A stretch of 64,000 bases of DNA from Limimaricola sp964022235 (GCF_964022235.1 NZ_CAXHZL010000001.1:1-64000); one strand, 5' to 3'; numbered from the stretch's first letter, positions 51,841-61,274 are shown. The notes: generated from the sequence alone by a model not told the origin. Made by a program: numbers and translations.

Positions 51841-53198
51841 GCTGCTCGATCTCCGTTCTTGTTGACCCACCCTAGCAGAAACAGACCCAGCGCGAACAGG
51901 GCGATCACCGGCACCAGACCGGCGCGCGTCGATCCGCTCATCCATGTGGCGACGGTGATCGAGAGCGGCGCGAGAAAGGCCGTGGCCCGGCCCGACAGCG
52001 CGAAGAGACCGAAGGCTTCGGTGGCCCGCGCGGGGTCGGCATGGCGCACCATCAGGCTGCGCGAGGCCGAATAGAGCGCGCCGCCAGCCCCGCCGATCAG
52101 CGCGCCGCAGATGTAGAACAGCACGTCGGGGAGGGGCGAGCCGGGAGGCAGCGCCATGCCGAACAGGCTGTTGCGCGTCATCGACACGATCAGTACCGAC
52201 ACCGCGATCAGCACCCAGACCGACAGGCGGATCACCGGCTTGGGGCCGAGCCGTGCATCCGCGAGCCCGCCCACCCATGTCAGCACCGCCGCCGCGATGG
52301 CGCCGATGATGCCGAACACGCCGATCTGGATCACCGACCAGCCCAGCACCAGCGTCGCATAGACCCCGCCAAAGGCGTACACGGCCGCCAGCGCGTCGCG
52401 GTAGAGCATCGAGGAGGCGAGAAAGGCCGCGAGGCTCGGGCGGCGACCCACGTCGCGGAAGGTCTCCCACAGCCGTGCGGCGATGGCACGCGGTGTGACC
52501 GCGCTGCGCGCCGCCGGGCCGGTGTCGCGCACCCAGATGAAGAAGGGGATGATGAACACCGCGTACCAGATCGCGATGATCGGCCCCGTGGCGCGGGTGC
52601 CCTCGCGCATCTCGGGGTCGAGCCCGAAGCCGGGCGGGCGGCCCAGCAGCGTCACGCCCTCCGCGTTTTCGGCAAAGAACAGCAGCACGAGGATCAGCGA
52701 CACCACCCCGCCCCAATAGCCCAGCGCCGCACCCGAGCCGGAGATCCGTCCGATCATCGGCCCCGTCGCCAGCGAGGGCAGCAGCGCATTGTTGACGTTG
52801 GTGGCCGATTCGGCGGCGACGAAGCCCGCAAAGAACAGCACCAGCGCCGGGATCAGCATTTCGCCGTCGGGTTCGAGCACCCAAAGCGCGGCGGCGCAGA
52901 GCACGGTGATCACCGAAAACGCCGCGATCCACGGCATCCGTCGTCCCGAAGCATCGGCCAGAGCGCCCAAGATCGGTGCGGTGAAGGCGATGACCAGTCC
53001 CGCCACCGTCTGACCCGAAGCCCAGAGCGTCTGTGCGGCGGCGTCGGCCTCCGAGGGGGCGAACCCTTGGGCGGCGAAATGCGCCGTGGCCACGGCGGCG
53101 AAATAGGGGCCGAAGATGAAGGTGAGGCCCAGCGTGGCATAGGGCTGCTGCGCCAGATCGAAGATCATCCAGCCCCAGATCCGCTTCTTCGTCGCCAT
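51837..53198 (-). CDS. MFS transporter (UMF1/Atg22-like)
   Basis: This 453-residue membrane protein has about twelve helices. The UMF1-like marker GWMIFDLAQQPYATLGLTFI is at the N-terminus, with LGALADASGRRMPWIAAFSV as the MFS A-motif region and SRSLMVRHADPARATEAFGL in the second half. Substrate unknown. The ATG at 53198 (MATKKRIWGW) follows GGAGAGAG; the long frame upstream is not coding. It is the first gene of the transporter - mepA - esterase-like operon. Confidence 0.92.
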   Translation of the reverse strand: MATKKRIWGWMIFDLAQQPYATLGLTFIFGPYFAAVATAHFAAQGFAPSEADAAAQTLWASGQTVAGLVIAFTAPILGALADASGRRMPWIAAFSVITVLCAAALWVLEPDGEMLIPALVLFFAGFVAAESATNVNNALLPSLATGPMIGRISGSGAALGYWGGVVSLILVLLFFAENAEGVTLLGRPPGFGLDPEMREGTRATGPIIAIWYAVFIIPFFIWVRDTGPAARSAVTPRAIAARLWETFRDVGRRPSLAAFLASSMLYRDALAAVYAFGGVYATLVLGWSVIQIGVFGIIGAIAAAVLTWVGGLADARLGPKPVIRLSVWVLIAVSVLIVSMTRNSLFGMALPPGSPLPDVLFYICGALIGGAGGALYSASRSLMVRHADPARATEAFGLFALSGRATAFLAPLSITVATWMSGSTRAGLVPVIALFALGLFLLGWVNKNGDRAA

Positions 53199-53439
53199 CC
53201 CGCTCTCTCCGCCACCGCTCGCGGCGGATCTGACAGGCAAGCGGGTGCAGGGGCAACAGGCGTGCGGTGTATTCGCAGCAGTGTGGGGTTGTGGACCCCG
53301 CTGAGAAGGCTTGCGGGACGAACGGCGCGGGCGTAGATTCATCTGACACGCAGCCGCCCGCGAAGGCGTGCGCCCGCGTGACCTGCCACGATCACCGCCC
53401 TGATCTCTTACAGGCAACCTTGATTTGCATCGGGTACGC

Positions 53440-53462
53440 CCGTCCGGCCTGTCGCCGGACGG
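53440..53462 (+). promoter_or_regulatory. Hairpin in the leader of the 43-residue protein
   Basis: CCGTCCGGC (53440-53448) and GCCGGACGG (53454-53462) form a perfect 9-bp stem with a 5-nt loop, ending 23 nt before the start codon. It may control translation or be a terminator of an upstream transcript. Confidence 0.5.
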
Positions 53463-53485
53463 TAACCTCGCCATGGGAGATCGAC

Positions 53486-53617
53486 ATGGGAAAAGGCGAC
53501 AACAAACGCGGCAACCGCGAGACCAAGAAACCCAAGCAGGAAAAGCCCAAGGTTCTGGCCACCGCGAACTCGGGCGCGACCAAGCCACTGACGCTCGGCG
53601 AGAAAAAGGGCCGCTGA
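53486..53617 (+). CDS. Small basic conserved protein, 43 residues
   Basis: The frame reads MGKGDNKRGNRETKKPKQEK, then PKVLATANSGATKPLTLGEK and KGR. It is Lys-rich, predicted disordered, and of a kind common in alphaproteobacteria without assigned function; nucleic-acid binding is plausible from charge alone. ATG 53486 has GGGAGA upstream. It is convergent with the thioesterase gene. Confidence 0.8.
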   Translation: MGKGDNKRGNRETKKPKQEKPKVLATANSGATKPLTLGEKKGR

Positions 53618-53648
53618 TCGGCCTTTGGGGCGGGCGTTGCCCGTCCCG

Positions 53649-54218
53649 TTACTCGGCCGCCAGCGCCTGCGTCATGGCATCCACCATCGGCGGCCAGGGA
53701 CGCTCGGCCTCGGCGCGGACCCAGTCGGCGATCCAGTCTGGCATCGGCGGTGAGGTCACGTCCTGACCCAGCGCCTCCATCAGCCGCGCCGGGTTCACCA
53801 CGCCGCCCTTCTTGCGATCGGTGATGGCAAGCCGCACCAGCGCGTGGCTCGTGCATTCGCCATCGGCGCGGAACATCCCCTGCTCGGTATAGACATAACG
53901 ATCGTCCCAGCAGACGGCGCGGCTGCGCATGGTAAGCCGGGCAAACCCCTGCACCCGCCGGCGGTAGCGCACCGACACCCCGGCCACGGCCATCCCCCAG
54001 CCCTTCTTGCGCAGCGCCCCGATCACGCCGATCCGCTTGGACAGCGGCATCCGGCCAAGATCGAACAGCGTCAGCGTGCGGCCGTTGTTCAGCTCGTTCC
54101 ACATGTCGAGATCCCAGGGCATCACGATATGCCGGCTCTCATGCGTGCCAGTGACGGGCAGGGGCGCGTCCTTGCGGTGGCGCCGGAACTGCCAGAAGAG
54201 ACGGACGAAGGGATACAT
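53649..54218 (-). CDS. Acyl-CoA thioesterase-like (4HBT hotdog) protein
   Basis: This 189-residue protein has a hotdog-fold pattern: MPWDLDMWNELNNGRTLTLF (the LDxNxHxNN-like active-site segment), GVSVRYRRRVQGFARLTMRS and GECTSHALVRLAI. It resembles the THEM6/YbgC-like branch. The substrate is not known. The ATG at 54218 (MYPFVRLFWQFRRH) fits relatives with a short hydrophobic N-terminus; the longer form is not supported. Confidence 0.85.
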   Translation of the reverse strand: MYPFVRLFWQFRRHRKDAPLPVTGTHESRHIVMPWDLDMWNELNNGRTLTLFDLGRMPLSKRIGVIGALRKKGWGMAVAGVSVRYRRRVQGFARLTMRSRAVCWDDRYVYTEQGMFRADGECTSHALVRLAITDRKKGGVVNPARLMEALGQDVTSPPMPDWIADWVRAEAERPWPPMVDAMTQALAAE

Positions 54219-54384
54219 GCGCAAGCTCCGGGGTCGGGGGTTGCCGCGCAAGTTGCGTGGAGCTGACGCGAAGGTCAACGGGTGACGCGAGGGCCCTTGG
54301 TCGCAGCCTAGGCCTTCGGGATTGCCCTTGGGGCCTCGGCTCCTTACCTGTCGATGCGACCCAGAAGCCCCGGACGGACCGCCA

Positions 54385-54672
54385 ATGACCTCGCTCTTTC
54401 AGATCCTGATGCTCATCCTCGACATCGCGACCTTCTTCATCTTTGCACATTTCATCATGAGCTGGCTGATCAGCTTTCAGGTGCTGAACCTGCGCCAGCC
54501 CTTCGTGGCTCAGGTCTGGGACGGTCTGACCCGCCTGCTGGAACCGCTCTATGCCCCCGTGCGCCGCATCCTGCCGCAGATGGGCGGGCTCGACCTCGCG
54601 CCGCTCGTCGTGCTGGTCGGCATTTACGCGCTCGAAATCGTGCTGCGGAACAACGCGGCTTTGTTCTACTGA
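54385..54672 (+). CDS. YggT-family membrane protein
   Basis: This 95-residue protein has two membrane segments (LFQILMLILDIATFFIFAHF and LAPLVVLVGIYALEIVL) with the YggT signature LLEPLYAPVRRILPQMGGLD between them. The family is linked to osmotic stress and cell-envelope growth. ATG 54385. It precedes recQ by about 100 bp, with a dispersed repeat in between. Confidence 0.93.
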   Translation: MTSLFQILMLILDIATFFIFAHFIMSWLISFQVLNLRQPFVAQVWDGLTRLLEPLYAPVRRILPQMGGLDLAPLVVLVGIYALEIVLRNNAALFY

Positions 54673-54689
54673 AGCAGGCTCCCGGTCCC

Positions 54690-54729
54690 GGCGTCGGGAT
54701 CGTGAGTATTTTAAGAGTAAAGTAACCAC
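54690..54729 (+). repeat. Interspersed repeat, copy B (upstream of recQ)
   Basis: GGCGTCGGGATCGTGAGTAT, then TTTAAGAGTAAAGTAACCAC, closely matches the copy at 45500-45538. It ends 50 bp before the recQ start, a distance similar to that of copy A from mnmH. Conservation between unrelated loci suggests a mobile or regulatory origin. Confidence 0.75.
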
Positions 54730-54779
54730 CTGCCGTGCCTCATCGGGGCGGCCCCCGCCAGACCCAGACGAGGACCGAC

Positions 54780-56828
54780 ATGAGCCCGGTAAGCTACCTG
54801 CGCGACGTCTTCGGCTTTGACGCCTTCCGCCCCGGACAGGAGGAGATCGTCGACGCGGTTGCAGCCGGGCAGGATGTGCTGGCGATCATGCCGACGGGTG
54901 GCGGCAAATCCCTGTGCTTCCAGCTTCCGGCCCTTGTGCGCGACGGGGTGACGGTGGTGATCTCGCCGCTGATCGCGCTCATGCGGGATCAGGTGCGCGG
55001 CCTGCGCGAGGCGGGCGTCGAGGCCGGCGCGCTGACCTCGGGCAACACGCCCGAGGAGACCGATGCGGTGCTGGCGGCCCTACGCGAGGGGCGGCTGAAG
55101 CTTCTTTACATGGCGCCCGAGCGGCTGGCCTCCGGGGCGACGGTGCCGCTTCTGAAGCGGGCGGGCGCCGCGCTCATCGCCGTGGACGAGGCGCATTGCG
55201 TCAGCCAATGGGGGCACGACTTCCGTCCCGATTATCTGCGCATCGGCGATCTCAAGCGTCAGCTCGGCGTGCCGCTCGCGGCCTTCACGGCGACGGCGGA
55301 TGCCGAAACGCGCGAGGAGATCGTCCAGAAGCTCTTCGAGGGCAAACAGCCCGAGACCTTCCTGCGCGGTTTCGATCGGCCCAACATCCACCTCGCCTTT
55401 GCGGTCAAGGACAGTCCCCGGCGTCAGATCCTCGACTTTGCCGACCGAAGGCGGGGCCAGTCCGGCATTGTCTATTGCGGCACCCGCGCCAAGACCGAGG
55501 CGCTCGCTGGCGCATTGCGCGAGACCGGGCATTCGGCGCTGCATTACCACGGTGGCATGGAGGCGGGTGATCGGCGCGAGGCCGAGACACGGTTTCAGCA
55601 AGAAGACGGGCTTATCGTCGCGGCGACCGTCGCCTTTGGCATGGGCATCGACAAGCCCGACATTCGCTGGGTCGCCCATGCCGACCTGCCCAAATCCATC
55701 GAGGCCTACTATCAGGAGATCGGCCGGGCGGGCCGCGACGGCGCGCCCGCCGAGACGCTGACGCTCTATGGCCCCGACGACATCCGCTACCGCCGCCAGC
55801 AGATTGACGAGGGGCTGGCCCCCCCCGAGCGCCGCGCCGCCGATCATGGTCGGCTCAACGCGCTGCTGGGCCTTGCCGAGGCGCTGGACTGCCGCCGCAG
55901 CGTGCTCTTGGGCTATTTTGGCGAGGCGCCCGGCGCGCCCTGCGGCTATTGCGACCTCTGCGACAAGCCGCCCGAAACGTTTGACGCGACCCAGCCGGTG
56001 CGCATGGCGCTTTCGGCGGCGCTCAGGACCGACGAGCGGTTCGGCGCGGGGCACCTGATCGACATTGTCATGGGCAACGCCACCGACAAGGTTAAGCAGC
56101 GCGGCCACGAGGACCTGCCGACCTTTGGCGTCGGCAAGGATCATTCCAAGGCGCAGTGGCAGGCGATCTTCCGGCAGATCATGGGCCGCGATCTGATGCG
56201 CCCCGACCCCGAGCGCCACGGTGCGCTGCGCATGACCGAGGCCGCACGTCCGATCTTGCGGGGCGAAGAGAGCATCACCCTGCGCAAGGACACGATCAAA
56301 TCTGCACGCTCCGGGCCCAAGGTCCGCGAGATGGTGTCAGAAGAGGACGCTCCGCTGCTCTCGGCGCTCAAGGCCAAGCGGCGCGCTCTGGCCGAGGCCG
56401 CGAGCCTGCCCGCTTATATCATCTTCACCGACCGCACCCTGATCGAGATGGCCGAAACCAAGCCCGTCAACCTCGACGCGATGGCACGAATCGGCGGCGT
56501 GGGGGCCAAGAAGCTCGAAAGCTACGGGCGCGAGTTCCTTGCCGTGATCACCGGCGCCTCCGAGGACATTCATCCGGCGCGCCGCAAGCTCGCCACGCGC
56601 GGCGCGGGGTCGGTCTATGACCGGCTGATGGCGGCGCAGGCGGATCTGCTGCGCGGCGAGGAGGGGCACGACAAGCCGATGTCCTGCTCGGCCAAGGAAC
56701 TGGCCCGCGTGGCCAGCGCCAAGCCGCGCGATCTGGAGGCGATGGAGCGCCTGCTCGGGCCGCGTCATGCCGAGCGCTTCGGCGCGGCCTTTCTGCGGGT
56801 CTTCGAGGACGATTCCGAGACCTCCTGA
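54780..56828 (+). CDS. recQ: ATP-dependent DNA helicase RecQ
   Basis: RecQ unwinds DNA 3' to 5' in recombination and repair. The 682-residue protein has Walker A IMPTGGGKSLCF (36-47), the DEAH box at 136-139 (VDEAHCVSQWGHDFRPDY), the arginine-finger motif QEIGRAGRDG, the RQC zinc cysteines CGYCDLCD, a winged helix and an HRDC domain (AYIIFTDRTLIEMAETKP). The last 70 residues (MSCSAKELARVASAKPRDLE) look like a second HRDC domain. ATG 54780 has GAGGA upstream. Confidence 0.96.
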   Translation: MSPVSYLRDVFGFDAFRPGQEEIVDAVAAGQDVLAIMPTGGGKSLCFQLPALVRDGVTVVISPLIALMRDQVRGLREAGVEAGALTSGNTPEETDAVLAALREGRLKLLYMAPERLASGATVPLLKRAGAALIAVDEAHCVSQWGHDFRPDYLRIGDLKRQLGVPLAAFTATADAETREEIVQKLFEGKQPETFLRGFDRPNIHLAFAVKDSPRRQILDFADRRRGQSGIVYCGTRAKTEALAGALRETGHSALHYHGGMEAGDRREAETRFQQEDGLIVAATVAFGMGIDKPDIRWVAHADLPKSIEAYYQEIGRAGRDGAPAETLTLYGPDDIRYRRQQIDEGLAPPERRAADHGRLNALLGLAEALDCRRSVLLGYFGEAPGAPCGYCDLCDKPPETFDATQPVRMALSAALRTDERFGAGHLIDIVMGNATDKVKQRGHEDLPTFGVGKDHSKAQWQAIFRQIMGRDLMRPDPERHGALRMTEAARPILRGEESITLRKDTIKSARSGPKVREMVSEEDAPLLSALKAKRRALAEAASLPAYIIFTDRTLIEMAETKPVNLDAMARIGGVGAKKLESYGREFLAVITGASEDIHPARRKLATRGAGSVYDRLMAAQADLLRGEEGHDKPMSCSAKELARVASAKPRDLEAMERLLGPRHAERFGAAFLRVFEDDSETS

Positions 56829-56933
56829 GCCGAGGCGTCACGCCGGACCCCAAGGGGCGCAACCCCCCAGAATCGTGGACAGGATGGCGATAGCCATGCC
56901 ACGATCGGCCCAACTCGACAGGAGAGACGCGCG

Positions 56934-57497
56934 ATGACCGGCACCACCGTGGCCAGCGTGATCTGGCACAGGCTCGACCGCGACGGCACCGATCGCTGCC
57001 GCCTGGCTCGGCTCGACACGGGTTGGCTGATCATGGGTCACGCGCGCTGGGACGAGGCGGGCGAAGCGGTGGCTTTGGACTATGCCCTGCGCTGCGACGC
57101 GGGCTGGAACTGCACCTCTGCGGATGTGACCGGGCTGCGTGGTGAGCGTCCGGTGGCCTATCGCATCACCCAACAGGATGCCGGTTTTGCGCTCGAAGGT
57201 TGCGCCCCGGTGCCCGCTACCGATCTCGATCTCGGTTTTACCCCGGCGTGGTTGCTGGTGCCTCTCAACCGTCTAGAGCTGCCAGAGGCCCGGCCCCATC
57301 TGGTCGAGACGGCGCGGCTGCGCGCCAGCGATGGTGGGCGGCTCGAGCCGCTCGGCCACAGCTTTGCCCGCGTGCGGGATGGCATGGATCACGCGATCCC
57401 GGCGCTGGGCCGCGACGCGCGGCTTGCGTTGCACGAGACCGGCTTTGTCACCGACGATCCGGGGCTCTGGCACGGGGCGGTCACCCGGGAGGGCTGA
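56934..57497 (+). CDS. Putative glycolipid-binding family protein
   Basis: This 187-residue protein matches the putative glycolipid-binding family (PF06475-like): VIWHRLDRDGTDRCRLARLD, YALRCDAGWNCTSADVTGLR, DLDLGFTPAWLLVPLNRLEL and the C-terminal TGFVTDDPGLWHGAV. A characterised member in Pseudomonas gave the family name; direct function is uncertain. No signal peptide is seen. ATG 56934 after GGAGAGACGC. It precedes the molybdenum hydroxylase operon by 67 bp. Confidence 0.85.
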   Translation: MTGTTVASVIWHRLDRDGTDRCRLARLDTGWLIMGHARWDEAGEAVALDYALRCDAGWNCTSADVTGLRGERPVAYRITQQDAGFALEGCAPVPATDLDLGFTPAWLLVPLNRLELPEARPHLVETARLRASDGGRLEPLGHSFARVRDGMDHAIPALGRDARLALHETGFVTDDPGLWHGAVTREG

Positions 57498-57564
57498 GAC
57501 GGAGGAACCGCGCCGCGCCCGCATCGGTTGAGACCGACTGTCCGGACGCCGAAGGATTTCCCCA

Positions 57565-58077
57565 ATGCAGTTCAATCTCGACATCAACGGCGAGACGCAC
57601 GCGCTCGACCTCGACACCCGCACCACGCTTCTCGACGCGCTGCGCGACCACCTCGGGCTCACCGGGTCCAAGAAGGGTTGCGACCACGGCCAATGCGGGG
57701 CCTGCACCGTCATCGTCAACGGGCGGCGCATCAACTCCTGTCTGACGCTGGCCTGCATGCACGACGGCGATGAGATCACCACGGTCGAGGGGCTGGGCAA
57801 GCCCGAGGACCTGTCGCCGCTGCAACGCGCCTTCGTCGAGCACGACGGCTACCAATGCGGCTACTGCACGCCGGGACAGATATGCTCGGCTACCGCGATG
57901 CTGGACGAGATCAAAGCGGGCTGGCCCAGCAATGTGACGGACGATCTGGAGGCGCAGGTGGACGCCTCGATCGAAGAGATTTCCGAGCGGATGAGCGGCA
58001 ACCTGTGCCGATGCTCGTGCTACCCCGGCATTGTCGACGCGATCCGGCAGGTGGCCAAAGAGGAGGCCAAGGCATGA
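57565..58077 (+). CDS. paoA: Aldehyde oxidoreductase iron-sulfur subunit (PaoA/YagT-like)
   Basis: This 170-residue small subunit of a xanthine-oxidase-family enzyme binds two [2Fe-2S] clusters: plant-type Cys39, Cys44, Cys47, Cys59 (GCDHGQCGACTVI) and Cys98, Cys101, Cys148, Cys150 (CGYCTPGQ, NLCRC). The E. coli relative PaoA has a long Tat signal; here the protein begins directly at MQFNLDINGE, so the complex should stay in the cytoplasm. It overlaps paoB by ATGA. Confidence 0.9.
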   Translation: MQFNLDINGETHALDLDTRTTLLDALRDHLGLTGSKKGCDHGQCGACTVIVNGRRINSCLTLACMHDGDEITTVEGLGKPEDLSPLQRAFVEHDGYQCGYCTPGQICSATAMLDEIKAGWPSNVTDDLEAQVDASIEEISERMSGNLCRCSCYPGIVDAIRQVAKEEAKA

Positions 58078-59057
58078 GGGCGTTCGATTATCTGCGCGCG
58101 GGCGACACGGCCGAGGCGGTGCGCGAAGGCAGCCATGACGACACACGCTTCATTGCTGGCGGCACCAACCTGCTGGACCTGATGAAGCTCGAGGTGATGG
58201 CGCCGGGCAAGCTCGTCGACATCACAAGGCTAGATCTCGGCGGCATCGAGGAGACCGAGGCCGGCGGGCTGCGCATCGGCGCGCTCGTCACTAACTCCGA
58301 CCTCGCCGCCGACGCGCGCGTGCGCAAGGGATGGCCGGTGCTGAGCCGGGCCTTGCTCGCCGGGGCCAGCGGGCAGCTGCGCAACAAGGCGACGACGGGC
58401 GGCAACCTGCTGCAACGCACGCGGTGCTATTACTTCTATGACCGGGGCGAGCCTTGCAACAAGCGCGAGCCGGGCACCGGCTGCGCGGCCAAGGACGGGA
58501 TGAACCGCATCCTCGCGATTTTGGGCACCTCCGAGCACTGCATCGCCACGCATCCGTCGGACATGGCCGTCGCCATGCGTTGTCTCGGCGCCAAGGTCGA
58601 GATCGAGGGCACCCGAGGCCGCCGAGAAGTGGCGCTTGACGCTTTCTACCGCAGCCCCGGCGACACGCCGCATATCGAGACGGTGCTGGAAGCGGGCGAG
58701 TTGATCACCGCCGTGATCCTGCCCGCCCCCGCTGGTGGCCGCCAGATCTATCGCAAGGTGCGCGACCGCTCATCCTATGCCTTCGCGCTGGTCTCGGTCG
58801 CTGCCGTGGTGTCGGTCGAGGATGGCAGGATCACGCAGGCGCAGCTCGCCTTCGGCGGTCTGGGTCCGATGCCATGGCGCGATGCCGAGGTCGAAAAGGC
58901 CCTCGTGGGCGAGGTGCCGTCCAAGGCGCTGTTCGACCGCGCCGCCGATATCCTGCTGGCCGAGGCCAAAGGCCATGGCGGCAATGATTTCAAGATCCCG
59001 CTGACGCGGCGCACCCTTGCCGCCGTTCTGACGCAGGCGACGGAGACCGATCAATGA
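58074..59057 (+). CDS. paoB: Aldehyde oxidoreductase FAD-binding subunit (PaoB/YagS-like)
   Basis: This 327-residue subunit carries FAD (FIAGGTNLLDLMK and TTGGNLLQRTRC motifs). Four cysteines, Cys118, Cys128, Cys137 and Cys156 (RCYYFYDRGEPCNKREPGTG, C; EHC), match the extra [4Fe-4S] cluster known in E. coli PaoB, which sets this branch apart from ordinary xanthine dehydrogenases. ATG 58074 overlaps the paoA stop; the stop overlaps paoC (ATGA). Confidence 0.92.
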   Translation: MRAFDYLRAGDTAEAVREGSHDDTRFIAGGTNLLDLMKLEVMAPGKLVDITRLDLGGIEETEAGGLRIGALVTNSDLAADARVRKGWPVLSRALLAGASGQLRNKATTGGNLLQRTRCYYFYDRGEPCNKREPGTGCAAKDGMNRILAILGTSEHCIATHPSDMAVAMRCLGAKVEIEGTRGRREVALDAFYRSPGDTPHIETVLEAGELITAVILPAPAGGRQIYRKVRDRSSYAFALVSVAAVVSVEDGRITQAQLAFGGLGPMPWRDAEVEKALVGEVPSKALFDRAADILLAEAKGHGGNDFKIPLTRRTLAAVLTQATETDQ

Positions 59058-61267
59058 CACTGGAAACCACGCGTCACCTCAAGCACGACACCCCCGACAC
59101 CGACCGCCGCCTCGACGGCATGGCCCAAGGCGTGCTGGGCACCGACATGGACCGCCCCGAAGGGCCGCTCAAGGTATCGGGGCAGGCAACCTATGCCGCT
59201 GAGGCCCACCCCGAGGGGCTGGCCTATGGCTATCTCGTGGTGGCGGCCACGATCGGCCGGATCACCGGGTCGAATGCCCAGGACATCATGGCGATGCCCG
59301 GCGTGCTGCACGTGGTCGAAGACGAGCGGATGATCCGCAACGCGGCCCAAGGCATGGCCGGGAAATCCCCGATCCAGAAGCAGGGTCAGGTCTGGTACGT
59401 CGGTCAGCCGGTGGCCTGCGTCGTGGCCGAGACCTTCGAGCAGGCGCGTCACGCGGCACAGGCGATGCTGGTGACGATCGAGCCCGATGGCACCCATGTC
59501 TTCGACCCCGAAAGCCCCGAGGCCGAGGTCGAGACGCCCGAGAAGAAGCAGCTTTTGCAGGGCGACTTCGAGGGGGCCATGACCAGTGCGGCCTTCTCGA
59601 TCGACAACAACTACCGCACCTCCTCGATGTCGAGCGCGGCAATGGAGCCGCATGCCTCGATCGCCCAGTGGGATGAGGACGGCGCCGTGACGCTGCGCGG
59701 CTCCTACCAGCTGCTTCGCTTCAACAAGAAGGAGCTGGCCGACGTGCTGGACCTCGCACCCGAGAAGGTCCGCATCCTGTCGCCCTATGTCGGCGGCGGT
59801 TTCGGCTCCAAGCTTGGCCTCGCACCCGAGGCGGTGGCCGCATCGCTGGCGGCCAAGGCGCTCGCCCGGCCCGTGTCCGTGGTGATGCACCGCCGACAGG
59901 TGTTCGAAACCGTCACCCGTCGCTCGGAGACCAAGCAGCGCATCCGGCTCGCCTGCGACGCGGAGGGCAAGCTCGCGGCCATCGGTCACGAGAACCTCGT
60001 GAGCCAGCTTCCGGGCGAGGTGTTCTCGGAGCCGGTAGCCCAAGGCACGCATTTCCAATACGCCGCGCCCAATCGGCTGGTGGGGCACCACATTGCCCGC
60101 ATCCGACGCCCCGCCGCCGGGTCGGTCCGCGCGCCGGGCGAGGCGGTGGGCGTCACCGCCTTCGAGATCGCGGTGGACGAACTGGCCAAGAAGGCGGGCA
60201 TCGACCCGCTGGAATTCCGGCTGCGCAACGTGCCCGACAAACACCCCGAGAACGGCAAGCCGTTCTCGTCTTCGACCATGGAGGCGACGCTGCGCGAGGG
60301 AGCCAAGCGTTTTGGTTGGACGCACACGGCTCCGCGTCAGCGGCGCGAGGGCGAATGGTGGATCGGCACCGGTATGGCGGGCTGCGTGCGCGTTAACTCG
60401 ATGATCGAGGCGCGCGCGCGGGTCGTACTGACCGGGCAGGGCGTGCGGGTCGAATGCGACATGACCGACATCGGCACCGGCTCCTACGCGATCCTGACAC
60501 AGGTGGCGGCCGAAATGCTGGGCTTTGCGCCGGCACAGGTCGAGACGGTTCTGGGTGACACCGACCTGCCGCCCGCCTCGGGCTCTGGCGGCAGCTTCGG
60601 CGCGGCCTCGACCTCGACGGCGGTCTATCTCGCCTGCATGGAGCTGCGCGAGCGGTTGGCGGCGAAGATCGGCGTCAAGGAAACCGAGCTGACGCTGAAG
60701 GACGGCCACGCGATCCACGACAACCGCAAGACGCCGCTGGGCGAGGTGCTGGACGACGAGGAATGGCGCGCGCTGGGCCATCTGGAGCCGGGCAAGGCCG
60801 GGCAGGACGTGCGGCAGGCGACCTGGGGCGCGGTCTTCGCCGAGGTCGCGGTGTCGGACATCACCGGCGAGACGCGAGTGCGGCGCATGGACGGCACCTT
60901 TGCCTGCGGACGCATCCTCAACCTCAAGACCGCGCGCTCGCAATGCCATGGCGGCATGATCTGGGGGATCGGCATCGCGCTGACCGAGGCGCTGGAGCAC
61001 GATCCGCGCGACGGTCACATGGTGAACCGCGATCTGGCCGAATACCACGTGCCGGTGAACCTCGACGTGCCGCAACTCGGCGTGCACTTCCTCGAGGAGC
61101 GCGACGACTGGGCCAACCCGCTGCAAGCCAAGGGCATCGGTGAGCTGGCGATCTGCGGATCGGGCTCGGCGGTGATCAATGCCATCGAAAACGCCTGTGG
61201 CGTGCGCGTGCGCAACCTGCCCGCGACGCTCGATCAGGTGATGGAGGGGCTGATCTCCCAAGACTGA
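59054..61267 (+). CDS. paoC: Aldehyde oxidoreductase molybdenum-binding subunit (PaoC/YagR-like)
   Basis: This 737-residue catalytic subunit binds molybdenum-pterin. The family motifs GGGFGSKLG, RAPGEAVG and GSGGSFGAAS are present and the base Glu697 lies in KGIGELAICG, as in PaoC. Substrates of the family are aromatic and aliphatic aldehydes. The MCD-cofactor chaperone (PaoD) expected downstream is not here; a cytochrome c gene follows instead. A 12-bp hairpin terminates the operon at 61275-61304. Confidence 0.94.
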   Translation: MTLETTRHLKHDTPDTDRRLDGMAQGVLGTDMDRPEGPLKVSGQATYAAEAHPEGLAYGYLVVAATIGRITGSNAQDIMAMPGVLHVVEDERMIRNAAQGMAGKSPIQKQGQVWYVGQPVACVVAETFEQARHAAQAMLVTIEPDGTHVFDPESPEAEVETPEKKQLLQGDFEGAMTSAAFSIDNNYRTSSMSSAAMEPHASIAQWDEDGAVTLRGSYQLLRFNKKELADVLDLAPEKVRILSPYVGGGFGSKLGLAPEAVAASLAAKALARPVSVVMHRRQVFETVTRRSETKQRIRLACDAEGKLAAIGHENLVSQLPGEVFSEPVAQGTHFQYAAPNRLVGHHIARIRRPAAGSVRAPGEAVGVTAFEIAVDELAKKAGIDPLEFRLRNVPDKHPENGKPFSSSTMEATLREGAKRFGWTHTAPRQRREGEWWIGTGMAGCVRVNSMIEARARVVLTGQGVRVECDMTDIGTGSYAILTQVAAEMLGFAPAQVETVLGDTDLPPASGSGGSFGAASTSTAVYLACMELRERLAAKIGVKETELTLKDGHAIHDNRKTPLGEVLDDEEWRALGHLEPGKAGQDVRQATWGAVFAEVAVSDITGETRVRRMDGTFACGRILNLKTARSQCHGGMIWGIGIALTEALEHDPRDGHMVNRDLAEYHVPVNLDVPQLGVHFLEERDDWANPLQAKGIGELAICGSGSAVINAIENACGVRVRNLPATLDQVMEGLISQD

Positions 61268-61274
61268 CCCCGGC

